Part shown: positions 57,901 through 64,000 of the stretch, piece after piece
Layout of the letters: each line of letters opens with the position of its first letter
How positions within the stretch are numbered: the stretch's first letter is position 1
From: Apostichopus japonicus
Taxonomy: Eukaryota > Echinodermata > Holothuroidea > Aspidochirotida > Stichopodidae
Reading direction: 5' to 3'
Assembly (NCBI RefSeq): GCF_037975245.1
Contig: NC_092565.1
Coordinates: 8,588,999-8,652,998 of the forward strand
DNA length: 64,000 nt
Notes under the pieces: generated by a model
Seen by the model: the letters and a program-made list of their open reading frames with translations, nothing else
What the model was told of the DNA's origin: nothing
The model's database searches: none
Position numbers and translations under genes: made by a program

Positions 57901-60589
57901 ATTATACCCAAGAAAAAGCAGAGAATACTCTCCCTTTAAACATCTCAAATTTTAAGAAAATTTTCATACTTTTCCTAAATTATTGTAAACTTGGAAGCTT
58001 ACATGTTGGTCTTTCCCGGTCATTTCGTGTGAAATGAATCTTCACTCAGCAAATTAATCATACAGTGTAAAGTATACAGTAAGTAATTATTTTCCTAATG
58101 TATCATTTTGTTTCCATGAAAGGTTGATATTATTTCATCAACAAGCAGAAGTCACATGAATAATTTCTATTTTATGATAGGTGTATTAAAAAGGTGTGGC
58201 AGTCATTTCAGGGTGTCCGTCTTCTTGAGAATCATTTACTACAATCATTTTGATTCATAAAAATCAAACTTTGATGTTATTTTTTATAACTCTATACTTG
58301 TATGTTGATATGTTAATCACTTTTGATATTCCCTTTGCCATTTTTGAAAGTAAGTTAAGTTTCTGACCCTTTCCTCTGTTTTTATGAATCATCTGTTAAT
58401 ACATGATAACCTTGCTTTAAGACGTTCATCATTTTTGATAATACGTGTTATTTTCTCCCTCGTATGGTATGTCTCTATACTGCCTTAGTCGTGTATTTAA
58501 GATGTGTCGTGTGTGTAAGTATCTCAAGATGCTCAGGTTAGGATAGGGAACAGTTTTTATATCTTGCAACGTATGCTGTATATCCTTATTGCAATCAAAC
58601 CAGGTTTAGGACCTTTTCCATACCTGGTCACCTGGAGCATAGGATTTGAAAGACTACAGAAAGAGAGAGAGAAGGATTAATTTATTCAAAAATATTCAAT
58701 ATGTTTGTCCCTGATTATCGAAAAATTTAGTCTAATATATGAGATAGGGAAATGACCATTTAGTTTTCTTCATTTGTTTGATTGATATGGCTTCCAAAGG
58801 GTGCCTTGTTCCTATAGAATAGGGTAATTTATCGTAACATGATTAGACATTGACTTTGTAGTCGGTACTCGGATAGAAATATGCTTTTTCATCTCTGTTA
58901 TTACATCAAATACAATGGTGTTGTATGTTGTGTAATTCTATCCTTCATGATAATATCAGCCCTGTTGTGAACTAAGGAGACCGACCACACAGGGAAGGAT
59001 GAAACATTATTTTATAAGTTGCTGGTTGCATTTTGTGATGAATGTGTCCTGTTATGTAAACACACTTCATCCATAGGTAACGTTTAGTGGGTATGTATCA
59101 TTAATGTTACAAGGATGTTTAAAACCCCTTATGAAGTCTTATCAACAATTAGGCCTAGCCCCCGACCAGCCGGTATCGTCTCAAGCAAAAAATTGGTTAT
59201 TGTCAGCCGATTAAAACCATTTGGAGCAAACCAAAATACTTTGTATCATTTAGTGGTATCATTTGTAGATATTAACATTGCACTTAGTACATCATTAATG
59301 AAGCAGAGGCTATATGATCATGCTACTTCAGTTGTTTTAAGATCTAGTGTTCTCAAAGTTGACTTATGGTGCAAAATGAAATATTGATTTGTTGGAGTTC
59401 TTATAACAAAACACTGCTATCAGTGCTGGTGGTATTTTTTTAACACTATCAATGTTTGAGAAATGACCTCTTTAAACATCTGAGGTCCAACAAGTAAAGT
59501 GGCTGAATTGCTTAGACTAACCCACAGACCGTTAGGTTAGTTCTTCAGATGCAACACAAAATTTAAAAAAAAAATATGAGACAAATGATTTTTGTGACCT
59601 CAGGTATGGCTATCAAAGGGCACTTTGTTGTTAACGTGAAGTTAAAAGTGATTTGGTTGAGTTATTATAGTTATAATATCATTTTTTTAGGACTGTTTTT
59701 TTTTTTCTCAAAATTTCAAAGTGGTCAAATTTATATTGGGTAATGATGCAATTTTGTATATAATTCTCATGAATCTTCACTTATTGTTCATAAATGCTTT
59801 CATATGGAATATGATATTATTGTATAGATTAATTTTTAATGACATTTGTAAAAAATAGATTGGGAGATTAAATTCATAGTTTCAGAGAACCAGTGTAGTT
59901 GTTTTACTTTATCTTGTTGTGCTGTCTGGAAGTATCCCTTTAACTACAAATTTCTATGGCCGGGAGTGTGTTTTTATTAATTTTTATTTTATATTATTAT
60001 TTAATTATTACATACTTTCTATCTTATCACTCCTATATTGAGGATTAGATACTGTAGTTGATTGAGCAAATTTTCTATAGCATGGTTGTCATGGCAAAAA
60101 TTAATGTTCCTGAAAAGTGAGTCTTGGGGGGGGGGGGCACAGATGGTAGGGTACGTCTGTAATTTTTTGTCAAACACTCCTGGGCCAGTTTTCCTCAACC
60201 TCGGTAGAAAGGTGCCCCATGATGTGAACTTGTATGTGACGATGTTCAATTTCAGAAATAATGGTCAAAAGTCAAATTAAACAAACAGTAAACTCTTTGC
60301 TATTGAACTCACAAGGAGAAGCGCATATATTGAAATAAACTGCTGCTTCAAAAGCATATGATGGCCTGTATACAACTATTATTGACATTTTATTATTCAG
60401 TCTTCATTCATAGGTATTCTGAAAAGTGTAGAAACGTTTAAAAAAAATGAGGTGCCTGCTACTGCTTTTCTCTGGTTAAAGAGTTCGCCATTTTGAAAAC
60501 CGGGACTATAGAACCCGTGACAACCAAGGAGATGAGTTTCAGTTTAACAGCACTTGCCTCTGCTCCTTTGGGAAATCAAGCGACCACTA
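54946..60589 (+). other. SH3BP2 3' UTR/flank and intergenic region
   Basis: SH3BP2 and the lipase converge here. The 3' UTR end cannot be fixed; candidate poly(A) hexamers include ATTAAA near 55398 and AATAAA near 56850. Apart from the array at 57095-57715 and homopolymer runs (for example G10 near 60126), I see no gene. The open frames of 60-102 codons here have no recognisable features. Confidence 0.6.
57095..57715 (+). repeat. ~86-bp minisatellite, 8 units
   Basis: Unit has CTCCAGAAATCACAGTGTCT, GATGCAAATATCAGACTATT, AAGTATGTGTGTGGAATGCT and GTCCATAGTACTGGGTCT. Long and short forms (with and without TGTGTG) alternate, hinting at a dimeric higher-order unit. Confidence 0.93.
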
Positions 60590-60922
60590 TCAGCCCAGGA
60601 AACGGCCCCAAAAGCTTGGGGGAACACCTGAGTCTTGCCGGCAATATGGTTCATTTACGCTGGTGCCAAGCATAAAACTACCTCTAGCCGGTGAAAGGTC
60701 AGCAAAATATCCCATTCTGGAGCAACCTGAATCACCGCATTTTCGGCACTTTCTTTGGAGGAAGCGAAGCCATGAATTACAAGGATACGCACGGAATGAG
60801 CAACTTGAAGTGATGCTCTCGGTGAAGAAGTCCACAACTCGAAGATGATAACAGATGTGATCAAATGGTAAACAACTGACTTGATGTTGGCCTCCGCTCG
60901 GAAAGAAATCTTGATGGCCGAC
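60590..60922 (-). CDS. lipase exon 4, catalytic histidine and C-terminus
   Basis: Acceptor TTTAATTCAG. VGHQDFFPSGG is the family block; the catalytic His lies in CYHLR. A cysteine-rich tail (RKCRKCGDSGC) and MGYFADLSPARG match the end of the lipase N-domain. The stop is at 60592-60590, with no PLAT domain before it. Confidence 0.9.
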   Translation of the reverse strand, partial: VGHQDFFPSGGQHQVSCLPFDHICYHLRVVDFFTESITSSCSFRAYPCNSWLRFLQRKCRKCGDSGCSRMGYFADLSPARGSFMLGTSVNEPYCRQDSGVPPSFWGRFLG

Positions 60923-62820
60923 CTGAATTAAAATATAACATGAAATCGATTGACTATGACTGACTATATATCTTGGTGTTTGACTATACTCCGGGTGTTT
61001 GAGTGAATAAGTATTATGCATTGTAAAATATTTATTGTCCCACGTCCAGCCCCTATATAGTGTAGAAAATACGTTGCCAGAAGCAATTCAAATTAGGGTA
61101 ATCACTTTGAGTCGACTTACCTCTGTATTATAGCCAAAGACGGTGCCTGTGTGAATGACATCCACAAATCGAGCGTCCGATTTCTCAAGCAGACATCCGG
61201 TTTGTGAGAAACCCTCATATCCAGGCCCTGCTGGATCTAATCCTATAACAACGATATGTCAATGAAACAGTCAATCATTCGATTAATTCACCAGTAATGA
61301 TGGAAAACATGCAAGTAAGCCCACATGCTAGCAGGCTTAGCTGGTTATGTAATAAATGAATATCTATCTAATGATCCTCCAGCTTACCTGTTATTCTACC
61401 GTATACACCCGAGAGATATTCGCCTGCATACCCAGCTGTATGAGCGCCCAGGCTATGTCCTATTAGATGCATACTAGAATAAGAAGAGCCAGCCAACGAG
61501 ACCAGTTTCTTAGACAGTTCTCCAATTTGACGACCCACGACCCTCGTATTCTGACGAGCGATGGCATAGCTGTGAGGTACAGACGTCACATCAGCTATTA
61601 TTCTGTGAAGATCGATCAAATCCGCTCCATCGCCCCAATCTACCAGGATGACGTTGAAATTCCCCTACACGGACAGCAGCGAGGTAGAAAAGGTGAGAGA
61701 ATGGAACAAATATTGATATCCTTATTTAAATTGAGCAACTTACCAACGTGCGTGTGATCTGTCATAGATGGTCCCGCCAATACGCCCACCCCCTCGTTCC
61801 TAACACACACACACGCACCCAAACCTGAACAGAATCTCTACTTTGTTCTGATAACAACTCTTGTGACTTCAGACTCTGAAACAGACACAGACTTTGTGAA
61901 GAGTACTCGTCATACAGGTACAGAGAAATGTAGTTTTTACATACTTTTTACATACCTTTTTACATACTGATTAGGACCCGGTACTTTTTAATACAGGTAC
62001 TTTTTAAGAAAAGTCACCAAGGAAAGAACCTGGGCACGAAAACCAAACTACCAAACGACTGATCCGCTCTCAACCCCAGTCCCCTTGCATCGGGACTGTG
62101 ACTGTGTGATCATCGTCGGGTGTGCATCACCATTCCCCTCGAAAGGGAACAGATACTACACATGATCTTAGCCAAAAGGCCGAGAAGCGACCCGTCATTC
62201 AGGTACAGAGAATTGTAGTTTTTACATAGTTTTTTTTTTTTTTATAAATAAAGAGATAATCATATATGTTGTGATCGTAGCGTAGGTTTGATTTTTTCTT
62301 AGTAAAGTCTCTCAGTGGTATAGTATAATCTGGCTAAACGTAACAATGGAACCCAGTTTTTGTACATCTCCAGTGTAATATCCGAAATGTCAGTACCTAT
62401 AATCGTCATATCGATTGTGCACAAAAAATGTAACATCAGATACTGTGTTTTCAACAAGCAATAAGTATTATTACTCACAATAGAGAGCAGCGCGTCCTTC
62501 ATTTCCAAGAATTTACTCTGCATGGCGTTACCATTGAGTCCATGGATGATAAACTTGGTTGGTCTGTTACCTCTGAAGTTAGAGTTGCGGATGCTCGAAA
62601 CGTCCGACAAACTCAACTCTTGACGGGTGTCTGGCAGCTCAGGGGTGTAAAGGAAAAATCTAGTGTTGATCTGCTCGGGTGTCTCTGGCGCGCATCCTTG
62701 GTGGCAAGAAAGTTCATCTGTAAAGCAACCTATAGACGGAAAACACATCGAGATTGCTGTCCCTAAAAAGAAAAAGAAAAAATAAACATTAACCGCAATA
62801 CTAGAATAAGAGGACACCAT
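60590..62820 (-). CDS. secreted lipase, pancreatic-lipase superfamily, 4 exons, 357 aa
   Basis: Extracellular serine ester hydrolase (triglyceride or phospholipid; the exact substrate is not fixed by sequence). Exons 62820-62479, 61664-61388, 61242-61121 and 60922-60590 join in phase to 358 codons including the stop. Residues 1-24 form a signal peptide (polar start, then VNVYFFFFFLGTAIS). The mature part opens CFPSIGCFTDE and continues NTRFFLYTPE, KFIIHGLNGN and NVILVDWGDG. Triad: Ser 185 in GHSLG, Asp 209 in GLDPAGP, His 273 in CYHLR. The segment between Cys 264 and Cys 271 (lid position) has only six residues, and there is no C-terminal PLAT domain, unlike vertebrate pancreatic lipase (about 465 aa). 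A short lid is typical of the phospholipase A1 branch. The ATG at 62820 gives a full signal peptide without a further exon; an alternative is an acceptor at 62763 with an unseen first exon. Confidence 0.87.
61121..61242 (-). CDS. lipase exon 3, catalytic aspartate
   Basis: Acceptor TGTTATAG, donor GTAAGT. Encodes GLDPAGPGYEG, then DARFVDVIHT, the standard post-Asp block of the family. Confidence 0.93.
61388..61664 (-). CDS. lipase exon 2, nucleophile exon
   Basis: Begins GNFNVILVDWGDG after a GTGTAG acceptor and ends YGRIT plus one base at GTAAGC. Contains MHLIGHSLGAHTAGYAG with the nucleophilic serine. Confidence 0.93.
61909..62229 (-). mobile_element. U2-snRNA-headed retroposon (SINE-like) with target-site duplication
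   Basis: On the minus strand the element starts at 62191 with about 45 nt almost identical to the 5' end of U2 snRNA (TCGCTTCTCGGCCTTTTGGC, TAAGATCA, GTGTAGTATCTGTTC). It then switches at 62146 to an unrelated body of about 150 bp and ends in an A-rich tail of TATGTAAAAAG repeats. A roughly 37-bp direct repeat flanks it (61909-61945 and 62193-62229, about three differences), as expected for a target-site duplication. It is not a working U2 gene, because stem II, the Sm site and the 3' half are absent. It lies in lipase intron 1, same strand. Confidence 0.75.
62147..62191 (-). pseudogene. U2 snRNA 5'-domain fragment
   Basis: Covers stem I and the branch-point-recognition region (GTGTAGTA) of U2, with two differences from the consensus I remember. 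The similarity stops abruptly where stem IIa should begin. It forms the head of the SINE-like element. Confidence 0.85.
62479..62820 (-). CDS. lipase exon 1, signal peptide and N-terminal strands
   Basis: 114 codons, donor GTGAGT. The frame stays open from ATG 62820 through a run of five Phe codons into the conserved GCF, NTRFFLYT and KFIIHG motifs. The TTTTTAG before GGACAG at 62762 resembles an acceptor, so the first 19 residues are slightly uncertain. Confidence 0.82.
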
Positions 62821-64000
62821 GCAGATCACATTAAAATGACGGATTGGTATAGGCCTATATGTGTTGTGTTGCTCAGTCGCACAAGTTTTTTGTCATTGAG
62901 GTTGTGTTACCATACATACGCCACCAACTTACGGAGTCCCTTAGGAGCATTCCAATTACAAGTATATGTTATATTACAATTAATATGAAAAGGTTCATCG
63001 ATTGGCTATATGTAGCCACAAATCGGAAGAGACCCCAAAATACTAAATGACAATTACAGTAAGAATGAATAATGAATATACAGAATGAAAAAATACGGTA
63101 CAATATAGAATATAGTCATGACGTCAGCACCCAAAAAGAGTTTAACTTCGTAACTGGGCATGACCTTGAGTTTGACCTTGAAAAGCACAGGTATTATTTA
63201 TGGACATAACATCCCCCTCCCAGGTTTATGTTCTTTGCAGATTGCGGGCGTTGGGGGGGGGGGCGTTTTGCTCAGATTATGTCCCTTGTTCATCTGGGTC
63301 CTACTTTAATAAAACTAATGGTCAAACACAAACAAGAAATCACAATACTTAAACTACTTTTTCAAGTATAGTTAAAAGGCCGTGGGCGCCTATTTTATAT
63401 AGTGACAGACATTTATTGGATAAAGTAACTTAACACTTGTGTGTTTGGTGGAGTCCTGTTTACAGGAAGTACATACATTTAATTCAAATCCAGGTATTAA
63501 CGATTTTATTAAAACATGTTTTTGCAACCTGATATATACTCCTACGGTGTTAGGATAACCAGCATAAATGGTATCGGTGTCTCCCTTTATTGGTGTATTC
63601 TTGTTATCTTTTATAGTTTTTCTTACATCTATATCGGTCTGTCAAGGTTTGTGACAAGTTATTAGCATTCAATCATGCCTGGATCTTTTTTTCTCGAAAA
63701 ATGATACAAACACATGTATAAAAAAACCCAAAATAACGCTAAAAGCAATTTAAAGAAAAATTAACTTGGAACTTGTCAATTTTCGACACTTTTCAACGCT
63801 GGAATTGCCAAAAAATATTGCTGTAAATTTGTGTGAATGGTCAAGTTTAGTTTGAAGTGGTTAAGAAAGAGTATGCGGTACAAAGTTATAAAGATCATAA
63901 TTTTTTAATTTTTTTTTATGTCATTAAATACTGATCTGAAAATTGTCTAACCTAATTTATATACCTATACCTTATATATACCTACTTTATATATGTTTTA
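62821..64000. other. unassigned flank upstream of the lipase
   Basis: Would contain the lipase promoter. AT-rich, with a G run near 63254. No gene, TATA box or repeat array that I can support. Confidence 0.5.

Noticed and set aside
59115-59387. 90-codon open frame downstream of SH3BP2
   Set aside because: No recognisable domain, splice support or repeat relation; likely chance.
62010-62191. Functional U2 snRNA gene
   Set aside because: Only the first ~45 nt match U2; stem II, the Sm site and the 3' half are missing, and it is flanked by a direct repeat.

Overview
The window is animal nuclear DNA: AT-rich, with small exons, introns up to about 15 kb, canonical GT-AG junctions and dense repeats. 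Three protein-coding genes can be assembled from it. Their exon/intron style and the intronless transposon relics fit an invertebrate deuterostome, possibly an echinoderm. That placement is an inference from general look and protein divergence, not from a marker gene.

Layout. (1) At 102-2314 on the minus strand lie the first three coding exons of an LRP2BP-like Sel1-repeat protein; its 3' end lies off the left edge. (2) About 2.3-5.4 kb is a divergent intergenic/5' region holding a TTAA-flanked MITE and a probable untranslated first exon of the next gene. (3) From 7474 to 54945 on the plus strand is a complete SH3BP2 (3BP2) orthologue. Thirteen coding exons join in frame to 548 codons plus a stop: a PH domain, an acidic/tyrosine linker, proline-rich stretches, a tankyrase-type RPAPDG motif and a C-terminal SH2 domain. 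(4) 54.9-60.6 kb is 3' flank with one tandem array and no gene I can support. (5) From 60590 to 62820 on the minus strand is a complete four-exon secreted lipase of the pancreatic-lipase superfamily (357 aa, full Ser/Asp/His triad, no PLAT domain, very short lid). One of its introns carries a U2-snRNA-headed retroposon. (6) The last 1.2 kb has nothing I can assign.

The introns of SH3BP2 are unusual. At least 15 separate tandem arrays or duplications (27-bp to 474-bp units) fill them. Several begin exactly at an authentic splice donor (exons 8 and 9) or end at the branch-site region of an authentic acceptor (exon 3). Others carry donor-like or acceptor-like motifs in every unit. Also present are three tRNA-derived SINEs, three copies of a roughly 365-bp TTAAAGG-ended MITE, a decayed hAT-type transposase, a 132-bp near-perfect palindrome and an array of short hairpins.

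The three genes have no obvious joint pathway. LRP2BP and SH3BP2 are arranged head to head and could share a promoter region. The strongest candidates for something undescribed are the splice-site-anchored minisatellites and the U2-headed SINE-like element.
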